This document shows positions 8,628-18,403 of a stretch of DNA of 64,000 nucleotides, one piece after another (positions within the stretch are counted from its first letter, which is position 1; each line of letters opens with the position of its first letter). The stretch covers positions 2,949,483 through 3,013,482 of the forward strand of contig NZ_CP104011.1 of assembly GCF_025133575.1 (NCBI RefSeq), written 5' to 3'. A program made the position numbers and the translations under genes. The notes under the pieces are model-generated. The model was given only the letters and a program-made list of their open reading frames with translations. It did no database searches and was not told the DNA's origin. The DNA is from Pseudomonas sp. GCEP-101. GTDB taxonomy: Bacteria; Pseudomonadota; Gammaproteobacteria; Pseudomonadales; Pseudomonadaceae.

Positions 8628-8988
8628 AAAACCTTCTACCCGCGACCTGCTACGCGCCGACCACCTGCCCCACGCCCCCCGTCGTTCTGCGCGGCTGGCG
8701 TGGGCGTTGTTGCTGGCCATGGTGCTGGGCGCGTCGGCGGCGGGTATCGGGTGGATGCGTTACCACGATGATGGCGCGGCCCAGGCTCGCGAACACGCCG
8801 ACGAACTCCAGGCACTGCACGCACAGGTGGGGCAACTGACCGCCGAGCTGGAGGAGAAGCGCCTGCAGAACGAAGAAGCGCAGGCCAATCGCGACCAGCT
8901 GATGCAGCGCATCGACGCCATGTCGGCGGAAATCAAGAAACTCAAGACCGAGCTGGCCTTCTTCCGCCAGCAGAAGCCTGGCAAGTAA
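8608..8988 (+). CDS. small membrane-anchored coiled-coil protein, unknown function
   Basis: A 126-residue protein with no family I recognise. A basic N-terminus (MVWPRTRKPSTRDLLRAD...) precedes one transmembrane helix (about 36-52, LAWALLLAMVLGASAAGIGW). The rest (about 65-120) is a heptad-rich coiled coil (LQALHAQVGQLTAELEEKRL, then MSAEIKKLKTELAFF). The ATG at 8608 overlaps the end of the M23 gene by 20 nt, and GGAG lies 10 nt upstream, so translation is probably coupled. By topology it could be a periplasmic partner or activator linking the M23 enzyme to the cytoplasmic bactofilin. That role is inference from context. Confidence 0.7.
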   Translation: MVWPRTRKPSTRDLLRADHLPHAPRRSARLAWALLLAMVLGASAAGIGWMRYHDDGAAQAREHADELQALHAQVGQLTAELEEKRLQNEEAQANRDQLMQRIDAMSAEIKKLKTELAFFRQQKPGK

Positions 8989-9006
8989 TTCGTCCGAGGA
9001 GGACCG

Positions 9007-9441
9007 ATGTTCAGCAACAGCAAGAAGAAGGGGCCGCAGGTTTCGGTCGACAAGTTTTCCAGCCTGCTCTCCGGCAACGTGGCCCTGGTGGGCGACATGC
9101 AGTTCGAGGACGGCCTGAAGATCCTCGGCACCGTGAAGGGCAACGTCACCCACAAGCCTGGCGCGGCCAGCCTGCTGGCGCTGAGCGCCGAGGGTCGGAT
9201 CGAAGGCAACGTCAGCAGCTACGACGCGCTGATCGATGGCACCATCGTCGGCGACCTGTACGTCGAGCACCTGCTGGAACTGCACTCCAATGCGCGCATC
9301 GTCGGCAACATCCAGTACCGCCAACTGAGCATGGAAAACGGCGCCACCGTGGACGGCAAGCTCACCCGCCTGGCCGAAGGCGAAGCGCCCAAACCGCTGG
9401 AGCTGCCGGCGCCCGTGCGCGAAGAGGCTGCGGAAGTCTGA
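9007..9441 (+). CDS. bactofilin (polymer-forming cytoskeletal protein)
   Basis: A 144-residue bactofilin (DUF583). A flexible N-terminus (MFSNSKKKGPQVSVDKFSSL) is followed by the right-handed beta-helix core at about 20-125, with repeating turns such as LVGDMQFEDGLKILGTVKGN, EGRIEGNV, DGTIVGDLYVE and ARIVGNIQYRQLSMENGATV. The C-terminus (KPLELPAPVREEAAEV) is short and charged. Bactofilins form nucleotide-free membrane-associated filaments that position wall enzymes. GAGGAGG 5 nt before the ATG is a strong ribosome-binding site. It lies 18 nt after the coiled-coil gene and should be co-transcribed with the M23 enzyme. Confidence 0.9.
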   Translation: MFSNSKKKGPQVSVDKFSSLLSGNVALVGDMQFEDGLKILGTVKGNVTHKPGAASLLALSAEGRIEGNVSSYDALIDGTIVGDLYVEHLLELHSNARIVGNIQYRQLSMENGATVDGKLTRLAEGEAPKPLELPAPVREEAAEV

Positions 9442-9510
9442 TCGGCCACGGCGCGGCCGGTACTTAGCTTGCTATGATTGCCGCCCCCGCCGCCCAGATT
9501 GTCTCCTGTC

Positions 9511-10452
9511 ATGCTCGCACTCCTGCTCCAGACTCTCAGCATCACGGCCCCGGTCTTCGCCATGTTGTTCCTTGGCGTGCTGCTGCGGCGGGTTGGGGCG
9601 ATCAATCCGGAGTTCATCCAGACCGCGTCGGCGCTGGTGTTCAACGCCACCATGCCGGCGATGCTGTTCCTCGGCATCTATCACTCCGACCTGCACAGCG
9701 CCGCGCGCCCGCAGGTGCTGCTGTATTTCTGCGCGGCGACCCTGGCCGGTTTCCTGCTGGCCTGGGGATGGGCGGCCTGGTGGGTGCCGCGTGCGGAGCG
9801 AGGCGTCTATGTGCAGGGCTCGTTTCGCGGCAACAACGGCATCATCGGCCTGGCGCTGGCCACCAGTCTCTACGGTGACCACGGCCTGGCCCTGGGCTCG
9901 GTCCTCGCCGCCCTGGTGATCCTCTGCTACAACACGCTGTCCTCGGTGGTGTTGGCGATCTACAGCTCGAGCATGAAGTCCGATCCGCTGAGCATCGCCC
10001 GCAACGTCATCGGCAACCCCTTGATCCTCAGCGTGCTGGCGGCGCTGCCGTTCTCCTGGTTCGGCATCGGCCTGCCAAAGTGGTTGCTGACCTCCGCCGA
10101 TTACTTCGCCCAGATGACCCTGCCGCTGGCGCTGGTGTGCATTGGCGGCACCCTGTCCCTGGCCTCGCTGCGCGAAAGCGGCGGCCTGGCGATCAGCGCG
10201 AGCCTCATGAAGATGGTCTGGCTGCCGCTGATCTGCACCTTCGTCGCCTGGGCGCTGGGCTTTCGCGGCGCCGAGCTGGGCGTGCTCTTTCTCTATTTCG
10301 CCAGCCCCACGGCGGCGGCCAGCTACGTCATGGCCCGCGCTGCCAACGGCAATCACGAACTGGCCGCGTCGATCATCGTGATCACCACCCTGGTGGCGGC
10401 GCTGACCACCAACGTCGGCATCTTCGTCCTGCAGTGGGGCGGCTGGATGTGA
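9511..10452 (+). CDS. AEC-family (auxin efflux carrier-like) transporter
   Basis: A 313-residue integral membrane protein with about ten hydrophobic segments in the AEC fold. Landmarks are the N-terminal APVFAMLFLGVLLRRVGAIN, the loop GSFRGNNGIIGLALATSLYG, and a C-terminal half starting near NVIGNPLILSVLAALPFSW. Bacterial members export or import small organic acids or amino acids; the substrate cannot be inferred here. The ATG at 9511 is preferred over an in-frame upstream start at 9478 because it starts directly at the first helix. It sits between the bactofilin and the mag operon and has no obvious link to either. Confidence 0.85.
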   Translation: MLALLLQTLSITAPVFAMLFLGVLLRRVGAINPEFIQTASALVFNATMPAMLFLGIYHSDLHSAARPQVLLYFCAATLAGFLLAWGWAAWWVPRAERGVYVQGSFRGNNGIIGLALATSLYGDHGLALGSVLAALVILCYNTLSSVVLAIYSSSMKSDPLSIARNVIGNPLILSVLAALPFSWFGIGLPKWLLTSADYFAQMTLPLALVCIGGTLSLASLRESGGLAISASLMKMVWLPLICTFVAWALGFRGAELGVLFLYFASPTAAASYVMARAANGNHELAASIIVITTLVAALTTNVGIFVLQWGGWM

Positions 10453-10506
10453 CTTGCGCGCGGGTGAGACGCTTCCAAGTGGTGGTGCGTAAAAAGCTAT
10501 TTGGCG

Positions 10507-10524
10507 TGTAAGAAATTTCTTAAA
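10507..10524 (+). promoter_or_regulatory. GacA-box-like element upstream of magA
   Basis: TGTAAGAAATTTCTTAAA matches the Pseudomonas GacA upstream activating sequence TGTAAG-N6-CTTACA at 11 of 12 defined positions. The inner 14 bp form a perfect palindrome. It lies ~98 bp before the magA start codon, where an activator site would be expected. The assignment is by pattern only. Confidence 0.5.
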
Positions 10525-10608
10525 GATCGGTCTGCGTCGCATCGCCATGCGAAGGCCGTTCCGCGCGTCGACAAGACCAGTTACATTTGGCTCCCCCGCA
10601 ATGCACGA

Positions 10609-10618
10609 TCAAGGAATG
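10609..10618 (+). promoter_or_regulatory. RsmA/CsrA-like motif overlapping the magA ribosome-binding site
   Basis: TCAAGGAATG contains the core CA-x-GGA of RsmA sites, and its AAGGA is the magA Shine-Dalgarno, 6 nt from the ATG at 10622. Binding here would block translation. In P. aeruginosa MagD levels depend on RetS and RsmA (published for the mag operon), which fits. Confidence 0.45.
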
Positions 10619-10621
10619 TTC

Positions 10622-11434
10622 ATGCAGCTCACGCGTCGGATGGTTCGTGCCGTCTTGTATCTGTCAGCCAGTCTCCTGGCTGCGATGGCCGCTGCCGAGC
10701 CGCGTGCGGACCTCTCCAGCCCCAGCGCCGGCTGGCGCTATTCCGGCCTGACCGATGACCCCAGCGTGCCCCGCGTGGCTTACCCCACGCCGCCCATCGA
10801 CCGTGGCGGCGCGCGCGGTCGCAGCCTGATCGAAGGCCACCTGCGCGAAGTCGCCGGCGTCGACCGCGCCCAGCGTCTGGTGGTCAACGGTAACCCGCTG
10901 CCGCTGTACACCGACGGCGAGGGCAAGTTCGTCCGCCCCTACAACTTCGGCGCCGGCAGCAACAGCGTCGAGGTGGCCAGCGCCGACGGCAAATCCCTCA
11001 AGCGCGTCCAGTTCTATGAAGCCAACAACAGCCGGGTCGCGCCACGCATCCGCCTGGCGCTGGGCTGGAACGACCCCAAGGCCGAACTCGATCTGCATAT
11101 CGTCACGCCTGACGGCCAACATGCCTTCTGGGCACGCCCGCGCCTGAGCAACGGCGGCGGCCTCGACCCCGATGGCGTCGATGGCCCCGGCCCGGAAATG
11201 TTCACCATGGCCGCGCCGCTGCACGGTACCTACCTGGTCTACGTGAACTACTGGGGCAACTACAACGCCAGCCAGGGGTACAACTTCCAGGAAGGCAATC
11301 ACGAGCAGGACGTGATCACCGCCGAGATCAACCTGGTGTTCAACGAAAACACCGTCAACGAGAAGCGCGAGACCTTCGTGGTGCCCATGCGCACCATCGG
11401 CGATCTGGTGCTGGTGAAGACCTTCAACTACTGA
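10622..11434 (+). CDS. magA: MagA, DUF2135 (YfaP-like) periplasmic protein of the alpha2-macroglobulin operon
   Basis: A 270-residue exported protein. The signal peptide MQLTRRMVRAVLYLSASLLA ends near MAAAEP. The C-terminal half (about 135-268) is a DUF2135 beta-domain with ALGWNDPKAELDLHIVTPDG and GTYLVYVNYWGNY. It is a paralog of MagF at the other end of the operon; both share LVVNG, GSNSVEV, KRVQFY, ELDLH/DLDLH and TVNEK. The start at 10622 has AAGGA 6 nt upstream. In P. aeruginosa MagA co-purifies with MagD, MagB and MagF at the inner membrane. A scaffold or adaptor role for the macroglobulin is likely. Confidence 0.9.
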   Translation: MQLTRRMVRAVLYLSASLLAAMAAAEPRADLSSPSAGWRYSGLTDDPSVPRVAYPTPPIDRGGARGRSLIEGHLREVAGVDRAQRLVVNGNPLPLYTDGEGKFVRPYNFGAGSNSVEVASADGKSLKRVQFYEANNSRVAPRIRLALGWNDPKAELDLHIVTPDGQHAFWARPRLSNGGGLDPDGVDGPGPEMFTMAAPLHGTYLVYVNYWGNYNASQGYNFQEGNHEQDVITAEINLVFNENTVNEKRETFVVPMRTIGDLVLVKTFNY

Positions 11435-11472
11435 ATTCGCCCCTCGCAGGGATGACACGGGACAAGCGATCC

Positions 11473-13224
11473 ATGAGCGACAACACTCCTACCAGCAGCC
11501 CAGACAGCACCCCGGCCGCGCCGGCGGTGCAGCCTTCACGCCGTGGTCCGCTGATCGCCATCGGCGCGCTCGCCGCCGCCCTGGTCGCCGGCGGCCTGGC
11601 CCTGGCCTTCGGGCTGATCCCCGCTTTCCACAGTGCGCCGGTGGGCACGCTGGAAGCGCCGGCAAGCCCGGAAGTGGTCCGCGATCTGAAGCGCCCGGAT
11701 GCGCTGATCGAGAGTGCCTCCCTCAGCCAGTTGCCCAAGGCCGTGCTGGAGGTGCCGCTGCTGCGCGACGTGCTCACCGAGGACTTCGTCTTCTACTACG
11801 AGAACAACGCCGACCGCCTGGGCCTGACCGGCACGCTGCGGCGCATCGTCTACGAGCACGACCTGACCCTCAAGGACAGCGTGATCGAGGAGTTGCTCGA
11901 CCAGCCGGCCCAGGTCGCCCTGTGGCGCGGCGCCGACGGCCGCCTGCGCGACTTCATGGTGGTGATCAAGCGCGGCGGACTGGCCAAGGTGCTGGAGCCG
12001 CTGGCCAAGGTCGCGGCCGATGACACCCAGTTGAAGAAGGTTGCCGAGGTCCAGGTGAAGGGCAGCGCCACGCCGGTCTACAGCCTGCGCTATGGCGCCG
12101 AGAAGACCGTGCTGTTCGTCTCCCGTGGCGACCAGATGCTGGTGCTGTCGAACCCGAAGATGCTCTTCCCGCATCCGGACTACGACAACCTGGGCGAGCC
12201 CGATGCCGCCGTGGCCAAGGACCTGGGCAGCGCGCTGGAAGGCGAGCCGCTGTTCGCCAAGGACTTCGGCCTGGAGCCGCGCGGCGAGCTGAAGCAGCGC
12301 ATCACCCTGGGCGCCGGTGTGCTCGCCATGGGTTACCAGCGCTTCATCCCGACCTTCGCCGGCGTGCGCTTCGAACAGGGTAACGATGGCTGGCACAGCT
12401 ACCTGGCGCTCAATGAGGTCGCCCGCCAGCCGGATCTGGATTTCGCACCCGTCTGGCAGGCCATGCCCATGGGCGCCAGCGCCTGCGTCGCGCTGCCGGT
12501 TACGCCGGGCCTTTACGACAACATGCTGGTGAAGCTGGGCGCCGAGCAGAAGATGGCCGCCGCCTTCTCCGAACACCTTTCCGGTGCCGCGGGTCTGTGC
12601 TGGTACCCGGATTCACGCCTGCATTCGCCGCTGCTCGCGGTGAAGCTCGATGCCCCCGCCAGCCCCGAACTGGACGACCAGTTGGGCAAGCTGTTCGGCA
12701 GCGTGATCGGCGCCTACGAGGCCAACGTGGAGGGTGGCGCCTTCGAGGTGGAAAGCCGCGCCGAAGGGGAAGGCCACCTGTGGCAGCGCCAGGTCAGCTC
12801 GCGCTTCGGCCAGTATCCGGCCAGCGAAGCGGAGAACCCCGATCAGGTCAGTGGCAACGGTTTCTTCCGCGTCAGCCTGCTGCGCGATGGCAACACCCTG
12901 TTGTTCTCCATAGACGACAAGCTGCTCGACAAGGCCCGCAACACCCTGGCCAAGCGCTTCCCGCCGCTGGCCGACGTGCTGCCCAAGGACGCCCTGGTGC
13001 CCGCCTACCTGGCGCCGAAGACGCTGTCCGAACTGCTCCAGCGCGAAACCCTCGACAGCCTGCCGCAGGACATCGAGCCGGTGTTCCGCAACGCCGCCGA
13101 CACGCTGCTCCTGCCGCGCCTGAAGACCCTCGCCGGCAACGGCTCCTACGCCCTGACCCTGCCGGCCGGCAGTGAGCCCGGCGGCGAGTGGGAGTGGCTG
13201 CCGCTGGAATGGAAGGCGCTGTGA
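11473..13224 (+). CDS. magB: MagB, DUF2138 (YfaA-like) inner-membrane protein
   Basis: A 583-residue protein with a short Ser/Pro/Thr-rich cytoplasmic tail (residues 1-25), one transmembrane helix (about 27-48, [20 protein letters not shown]) and a large periplasmic region of family DUF2138. Conserved-looking segments include [35 protein letters not shown] and [20 protein letters not shown]. It is probably the membrane anchor of the Mag complex; MagB is a reported partner of MagD in P. aeruginosa. An ATG at 11452 is an alternative start. Its stop overlaps the GTG of magC by 4 nt. Confidence 0.88.
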   Translation: MSDNTPTSSPDSTPAAPAVQPSRRGPLIAIGALAAALVAGGLALAFGLIPAFHSAPVGTLEAPASPEVVRDLKRPDALIESASLSQLPKAVLEVPLLRDVLTEDFVFYYENNADRLGLTGTLRRIVYEHDLTLKDSVIEELLDQPAQVALWRGADGRLRDFMVVIKRGGLAKVLEPLAKVAADDTQLKKVAEVQVKGSATPVYSLRYGAEKTVLFVSRGDQMLVLSNPKMLFPHPDYDNLGEPDAAVAKDLGSALEGEPLFAKDFGLEPRGELKQRITLGAGVLAMGYQRFIPTFAGVRFEQGNDGWHSYLALNEVARQPDLDFAPVWQAMPMGASACVALPVTPGLYDNMLVKLGAEQKMAAAFSEHLSGAAGLCWYPDSRLHSPLLAVKLDAPASPELDDQLGKLFGSVIGAYEANVEGGAFEVESRAEGEGHLWQRQVSSRFGQYPASEAENPDQVSGNGFFRVSLLRDGNTLLFSIDDKLLDKARNTLAKRFPPLADVLPKDALVPAYLAPKTLSELLQRETLDSLPQDIEPVFRNAADTLLLPRLKTLAGNGSYALTLPAGSEPGGEWEWLPLEWKAL

Positions 13225-13853
13225 TCCGCACGCCGTTCACGCTGCTCGCCGGTCTGTTGCTCGCCACCGTGGCGCACGCGGCGGAGCCGGCGCTGGATGC
13301 CCGGCAGACCCAGGTGTTCCGCGCCTGGTTCGTGCGCATCGCCGAAGAGCAGCTGCGCCGCGGGCCGAACCCGCGCTGGTACCAGCAGGACTGCGCCGGT
13401 CTCGTGCGCTTCGCCGCCAATGAGGCGCTGAAGGTGCACGACGCCAAGTGGCTGCGCGCCAACGGCATGTCCAATCGCTACCTGCCGCCGGAGCTGGAAC
13501 TCACCGAGGCGCAGCGCAACCTCGCGCAGACCTGGCAGCAGGGCGGCGGCAAGACCGGCCCCTACGTCAACGCGATCAAACTCATTCAATACAACAGCCA
13601 GCTCGTCGGCCGCGACCTCAACCAGGCGCGTCCCGGCGACCTGATGTTCTTCGACCAGGGCGATGACCAGCATCTGATGATCTGGATGGGCCGCGACATC
13701 GCTTATCACACCGGCACTCGTACGGCGACCGACAACGGCATGCGCTCGGTCAGCCTGCAACAACTCATGACATGGAAGGACACCCGATGGATACCCGACG
13801 AATCCAATCCCAACTTTATCGGCGTCTATCGCTTGTCCTTCCTGACCCGATGA
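13221..13853 (+). CDS. magC: MagC, DUF1175 (YfaT-like) protein with NlpC/P60-like Cys/His pattern
   Basis: A 210-residue exported protein. The GTG at 13221 has GGAAGG upstream and overlaps the magB stop (GTGA), giving signal peptide [20 protein letters not shown]. The mature protein has [17 protein letters not shown] (Cys58) and later [20 protein letters not shown] (His151). These resemble the nucleophile helix and His strand of NlpC/P60 cysteine peptidases, which usually cut peptidoglycan stem peptides. The DUF1175 assignment is from family knowledge; the enzymatic reading is my inference. Its stop overlaps the magD start (ATGA), so the two are translationally coupled. Confidence 0.88.
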   Translation: MIRTPFTLLAGLLLATVAHAAEPALDARQTQVFRAWFVRIAEEQLRRGPNPRWYQQDCAGLVRFAANEALKVHDAKWLRANGMSNRYLPPELELTEAQRNLAQTWQQGGGKTGPYVNAIKLIQYNSQLVGRDLNQARPGDLMFFDQGDDQHLMIWMGRDIAYHTGTRTATDNGMRSVSLQQLMTWKDTRWIPDESNPNFIGVYRLSFLTR

Positions 13854-16800
13854 ACGCGCTGCGCGGCATCGCCGCCGCCCTGGCCTGCGCCGGCCTGATC
13901 GCCGCCGCGCCCGCCATCGTGCAGGCGGACGACGACGTCCCGGCGAGCGGCTACACGCCCATGGCCGGCGAGTCGTTCTTCCTGCTGGCGGACTCCAGCT
14001 TCGCCTCCGACGAGGTGGCCAAGGTGCGCCTGGAGGCGCCGGGTCGCGACTACCGTCGCTACCGCATGGAGCCCTACGGCGGTGCCGATATCCGCGTCTA
14101 CCGCATCGACCAGCCGCTGGACTTCCTCAAGCGCCAGAAGAACCTGCACCGCGTGCTGTCCGAAGGTCAGTTCAAGGGCGAGGGCCTGTCCAATACCCTG
14201 GCCTACCTGTGGGACAACTGGTACCGCAAGTCGCGTCGGGTGATGCAGCGGACCTTCTCCTACGAATCGCGCCAGCAGGTCACCGAGGTGGTGCCCGAGC
14301 TGAAGATGGGCAATGCCATCAAGGCGCCGACGCCCTACGATGCGCAACCGCAGTACGCGCCGATCCCCGGCCTGCCGATGGTCAGCCAGTTCCGCTACCC
14401 GCTGTGGGACGCCAACCCCATCCAGCCGCCGAAGGACGTGACCCTGATGGGCTCCTCCAGCGAGTTCATCAACGTCGCGCCGGGCAACGTCTACGTACCG
14501 CTGGGCAAGCTCAAGCCCGGCCTGTACCTGGTCGAGGCGCTGGTGGGCAAGTACCGCGCGACCACCGTGGTGTTCGTCTCCAACAGCGTGGCGGTGAGCA
14601 AGATCGCCGGCAACGAGTTGCTGGTGTGGACCGCGCGCAAGCATGAAGGCACGCCGGTGGGCGGCGCCAAGGTGCTGTGGACCGACGGCCTGGGCGTGAT
14701 GAGCAGCGGCAGCAGCGACGCCGACGGCCTGCTGCGCCTGCAGCACGTCAGCCCCGAGCGTTCCTTCGTGATCGGCGAGGACGAGGAGGGCGGTGTCTTC
14801 GTCTCCGAGAACTTCTATTACGACAGCGAAATCTACGACACCAAGCTCTACGCCTTCACCGACCGCCCGCTGTACCGTCCGGGCGACTGGGTCTCGCTGA
14901 AGATCGTCGGCCGCGAGTTCAAGAACTCCCGCGAATCGCAGTCGCCGCAGAGCGCGCCGCTGCGCCTGTCGGTGATCGACGCCGCCGGCACCACGCTGCA
15001 GACCCTGGACCTCAAGTACGACGCCAAGAGCGGCACCAACGGCCGCTTCCAGCTGCCGGCCAACGCCGTGGCCGGGGGCTACGAGCTGCGCTTCGACTAC
15101 CGCGACCAGACCTACAGCAGCGCCTTCCGCGTTGCCGAGTACATCAAGCCGCACTTCGAGATTTCCCTCGACCTCGCCAAGCCGGACTTCAAGACCGGCG
15201 AGCCGGTGAAGGGCAACCTCATCCTGCTCTACCCGGACGGCAAGCCGGTGGCCAACGCCCGCCTGGAGCTGAGCCTGCGCGCCCAGCAGCTGTCCATGGT
15301 GGACAACGAACTGCAGTACCTGGGGCAGTTCCCCGTGGAGCTGTCCAGCGCGCAGCTCACCACCGATGACCAGGGCCGTGCCGCGCTGGACCTGCCGGCG
15401 GCGGAAAAACCCAGCCGCTACATGCTCACCGTGTTCGCCAGCGATGGCGCTGCCTACCGCGTGAAGACCAGCAAGGAAATCCTCATCGAGCGCGGCGCCG
15501 CGCGTTATCGCGTGAGCGCACCGCAGCGCTTCAGCGCCGCCGGCGACAAGGTCGAATTCAGCTACGCCGCAGAGCAGCAGACGCAGATCCAGCCGACCGC
15601 CTACCGCTGGCTGCGACTGGAAGACCGCAGCAGCGGCGACGGCGCCGTGGCCGATGGCACGTTCGCCATCACCTTCGACAAGCCCGGCACCTACAGCATC
15701 GAGCTGCGCGACAAGGCCGGCCAGTTGCTCGGCGGCACCGGTCACTCGGTCAGCGGCGATGGCGTGAAGGCCGTGCCGGGCACCGTGGAAATCGTCCTCG
15801 ACAAGGCCGAGTACAAGGCCGGCGAAGAAGCGCTGGCGCTGATCACCTTCCCGGAGCCGGTGGACGACGCGCTGCTGTCGCTGGAGCGCGACAAGGTCGA
15901 GGCCACCGCGCTGCTGTCCAAGGGCGGCGACTGGCTGAAGCTGGAGAAGCTCAACCCGACCCAGTACCGCGCACGTATCCCGGTGAAGGCCGAGTTCTCG
16001 CCGAACCTGACCTTCTCCGTGCTCTACACCCGCAGTGGCGACTACAGCTTCCAGAACGCCGGCATCAAGGTGGCCGTGCCGCAGGTGGAGATCGCCGTCA
16101 GCACCGACAAGGAGCGCTACGAGCCGGGCGAGACGGTCACCGTCAACCTCGACACCACCTACGCCGGCAAGCCCGTCTCCAGCCACCTCACCGTGAGCGT
16201 GGTGGACGAGATGATCTACGCGTTGCAGCCGGAGATCGCCCCGGGCATCGACCAGTTCTTCTACCACCCGCGCCGCAACAACGTGCGTACCAGCGCGAGC
16301 CTGGCGTTCATCAGCTACGACGTGGCGCTGCCCGGCACGCCCAGCGCCCCGAGCCGCGCCAACCGCAGCGAGCGTGGTGTGAAGGTGCTGGAGCGCCCGC
16401 GCCGCGAAGAAGTCGACACCGCCGCCTGGGAACCGGAGCTGGTCACCGACGCCAACGGCAAGGCGCAGTTCACCTTCCGCATGCCCGATTCCCTGACGCG
16501 CTGGCGCATCACCGCCCGCGCCATGGACAACGACGGGCAGGTCGGCCAGAAGAAGCAGTTCATCCGCTCGGAGAAACCGCTGTACCTGAAGTGGAGCGGG
16601 CCGAAACGCTTCCGCACGGGCGATGCCCCGGACCTGGGCCTGTTCGTCTTCAACCAGGGCGAGCAGGACGCCAAGGCCGAACTGCTGATCCGCGCCAACG
16701 GCGAGGACAAGACCCAGGCGCTGGCGCTCAAGCGCGGCGTCAATTACATCGCCCTGCCGAAGCAGCCGCTCAGCGATGGCGACTGGAGCGTCGAGCTGCG

Positions 16801-18403
16801 CCAGGACGGCCAGGTGCGCGACAGCCTTAATGTGCACTTCAGCCTGGTGGCGGACAGCTGGCAGGCCCTGCAATCCAGGCCGCTGCAGGTCAGCGCGCAG
16901 AACACCCCGCTGCAACTGCCGGCGGATGCCCGCGACGTGACCCTGCGCCTGGATGACAGCGCCCAGGCCCTGCTGCGCGGCAACCTCGATTCCCTGCTCG
17001 ATTATCCCTGGGGTGGCGTCGAGCAGACCGCCAGCCAGCTGCTGCCGCTGAGCGTCGCCTACCCGCTGCTGGCCAACGGCGAGCCGCGCGTGCGCGACCG
17101 CCTGCGGCTGATCATGCAGACCAGCCGCCTGCGCCTGGTGCAGATGGCCGGCCCGGATGCGTACTTCACCTGGTGGGGCGGCGAAGACAACGACGCCTTC
17201 CTCACCGCCTACGCCTACTACGCCGACTGGCACGCCAGCCGCGCGCTGGAAATCCAGCTGCCGGCGGACCACTGGCAGCGTGTGCTGGAACTGTACTCCG
17301 CGCGCGCCAGCGCCACGCCGCTGCTGCAGCGTGCGCTGATCCTGGCCTTCGCCCGCGACATGCAGCTGCCGGTGCAGACCCTGCTCAGCGGCCTGCTCAC
17401 CGACCTGCAGAACGCCGGCGCCGGCGAGGCGGCGAAGTCGGTGAACGACTTCGACAGCGAAGACAGCCTGGTCATGGGCCAGCCGGACTCCGAGCTGGGC
17501 CTGGCCGTGGCCCGCGTGCTGACGGCCAGCCTGGCCGAGCAGAACAAGGTCGCGCTGCCGCAAGGCTTCGCCAAGCAGCTGGATGCCGCGCGTCTGAAGC
17601 TCAACACCAGCGACCAGCCGTTCGCCCGCGCCGTGCAGCTCTACAGTGGCAGCGTGGACGCCGGCCGCGCCCGCGCGCTGCTGCAGAGCCTGGCGCCGCA
17701 GCAGTCCACCCTCGAACGCGCCCTGGCGCTGACCTGGATGCAGCGCGCCGTCGCCGATGCTCCGGCTGCCGAGCTGCCCAAGCCGGTCGCGGACTGGAAG
17801 GAAGACCACAGCACCACTGGCGATGCCTTCTGGCGCTGGCAGGGCAAGGCGGTGCCGGCGCAGCTGGATCTCTCCGCCGCGCCGTCGCGTCCGCTCAATG
17901 CTTCCGTGACCTTCCGCAGTGCCGACGCGCCGACCACCCAGTTGCCGGTGACCATCAAACGCCGCCTGCTGCGCCTGGTGCCGGGGGAGGACGCCTTCGC
18001 CTTCAGCGCCGAGGAGCTGGGCGACAAGCCGCTGTCCAGCGACGAGCTGTACCTGGACGAAGTGACCCTGAACACCGCGCAGGCGCAAGCCCTGCGCTAC
18101 GGCATGCTGGAAGTGCCGTTGCCGCCGGGCGCGGATGTCGAGCGCACCACCTGGGGCCTGCAGATCAGCGGCCTGGGCGGCGTCGAGGCGACCAGCCTGG
18201 AGCGCGCGCGCAACGAACCGGGCGACCTGTTCTACGGTGTGCCGGTGGACACCCTGGGCGGCGAGCTGCGCTTGCGCCACCTGGTGCGCTTCTCGCAGAA
18301 GGGCGAGTTCGTCCTGCCGCCGGCGCGCTACCAGCGCCTCTATGCGCCGCAGGAACAGGCGCTGGAGCAGCAGCCGGCCCTGGCGAAGATCAAGGTTCAG
18401 TAA
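13850..18403 (+). CDS. magD: MagD, bacterial alpha2-macroglobulin (YfaS type, no thioester)
   Basis: A 1517-residue periplasmic alpha2-macroglobulin homolog, the same size as P. aeruginosa MagD. It has signal peptide [20 protein letters not shown](PAIVQA) and successive macroglobulin-like beta-domains, with the [16 protein letters not shown] motif near residue 340. The central ANA-type segment is [20 protein letters not shown], then [11 protein letters not shown] thioester-like helical domain begins [15 protein letters not shown]. The usual CxEQ thioester is replaced by GVEQ (Gly1056, Gln1059), so it cannot trap proteases covalently by a thioester. It sits in the middle of the operon, coupled to magC and 0 nt before magE. 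In P. aeruginosa MagD binds neutrophil elastase and resides in a complex with MagA, MagB and MagF. Confidence 0.95.
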   Translation: MNALRGIAAALACAGLIAAAPAIVQADDDVPASGYTPMAGESFFLLADSSFASDEVAKVRLEAPGRDYRRYRMEPYGGADIRVYRIDQPLDFLKRQKNLHRVLSEGQFKGEGLSNTLAYLWDNWYRKSRRVMQRTFSYESRQQVTEVVPELKMGNAIKAPTPYDAQPQYAPIPGLPMVSQFRYPLWDANPIQPPKDVTLMGSSSEFINVAPGNVYVPLGKLKPGLYLVEALVGKYRATTVVFVSNSVAVSKIAGNELLVWTARKHEGTPVGGAKVLWTDGLGVMSSGSSDADGLLRLQHVSPERSFVIGEDEEGGVFVSENFYYDSEIYDTKLYAFTDRPLYRPGDWVSLKIVGREFKNSRESQSPQSAPLRLSVIDAAGTTLQTLDLKYDAKSGTNGRFQLPANAVAGGYELRFDYRDQTYSSAFRVAEYIKPHFEISLDLAKPDFKTGEPVKGNLILLYPDGKPVANARLELSLRAQQLSMVDNELQYLGQFPVELSSAQLTTDDQGRAALDLPAAEKPSRYMLTVFASDGAAYRVKTSKEILIERGAARYRVSAPQRFSAAGDKVEFSYAAEQQTQIQPTAYRWLRLEDRSSGDGAVADGTFAITFDKPGTYSIELRDKAGQLLGGTGHSVSGDGVKAVPGTVEIVLDKAEYKAGEEALALITFPEPVDDALLSLERDKVEATALLSKGGDWLKLEKLNPTQYRARIPVKAEFSPNLTFSVLYTRSGDYSFQNAGIKVAVPQVEIAVSTDKERYEPGETVTVNLDTTYAGKPVSSHLTVSVVDEMIYALQPEIAPGIDQFFYHPRRNNVRTSASLAFISYDVALPGTPSAPSRANRSERGVKVLERPRREEVDTAAWEPELVTDANGKAQFTFRMPDSLTRWRITARAMDNDGQVGQKKQFIRSEKPLYLKWSGPKRFRTGDAPDLGLFVFNQGEQDAKAELLIRANGEDKTQALALKRGVNYIALPKQPLSDGDWSVELRQDGQVRDSLNVHFSLVADSWQALQSRPLQVSAQNTPLQLPADARDVTLRLDDSAQALLRGNLDSLLDYPWGGVEQTASQLLPLSVAYPLLANGEPRVRDRLRLIMQTSRLRLVQMAGPDAYFTWWGGEDNDAFLTAYAYYADWHASRALEIQLPADHWQRVLELYSARASATPLLQRALILAFARDMQLPVQTLLSGLLTDLQNAGAGEAAKSVNDFDSEDSLVMGQPDSELGLAVARVLTASLAEQNKVALPQGFAKQLDAARLKLNTSDQPFARAVQLYSGSVDAGRARALLQSLAPQQSTLERALALTWMQRAVADAPAAELPKPVADWKEDHSTTGDAFWRWQGKAVPAQLDLSAAPSRPLNASVTFRSADAPTTQLPVTIKRRLLRLVPGEDAFAFSAEELGDKPLSSDELYLDEVTLNTAQAQALRYGMLEVPLPPGADVERTTWGLQISGLGGVEATSLERARNEPGDLFYGVPVDTLGGELRLRHLVRFSQKGEFVLPPARYQRLYAPQEQALEQQPALAKIKVQ

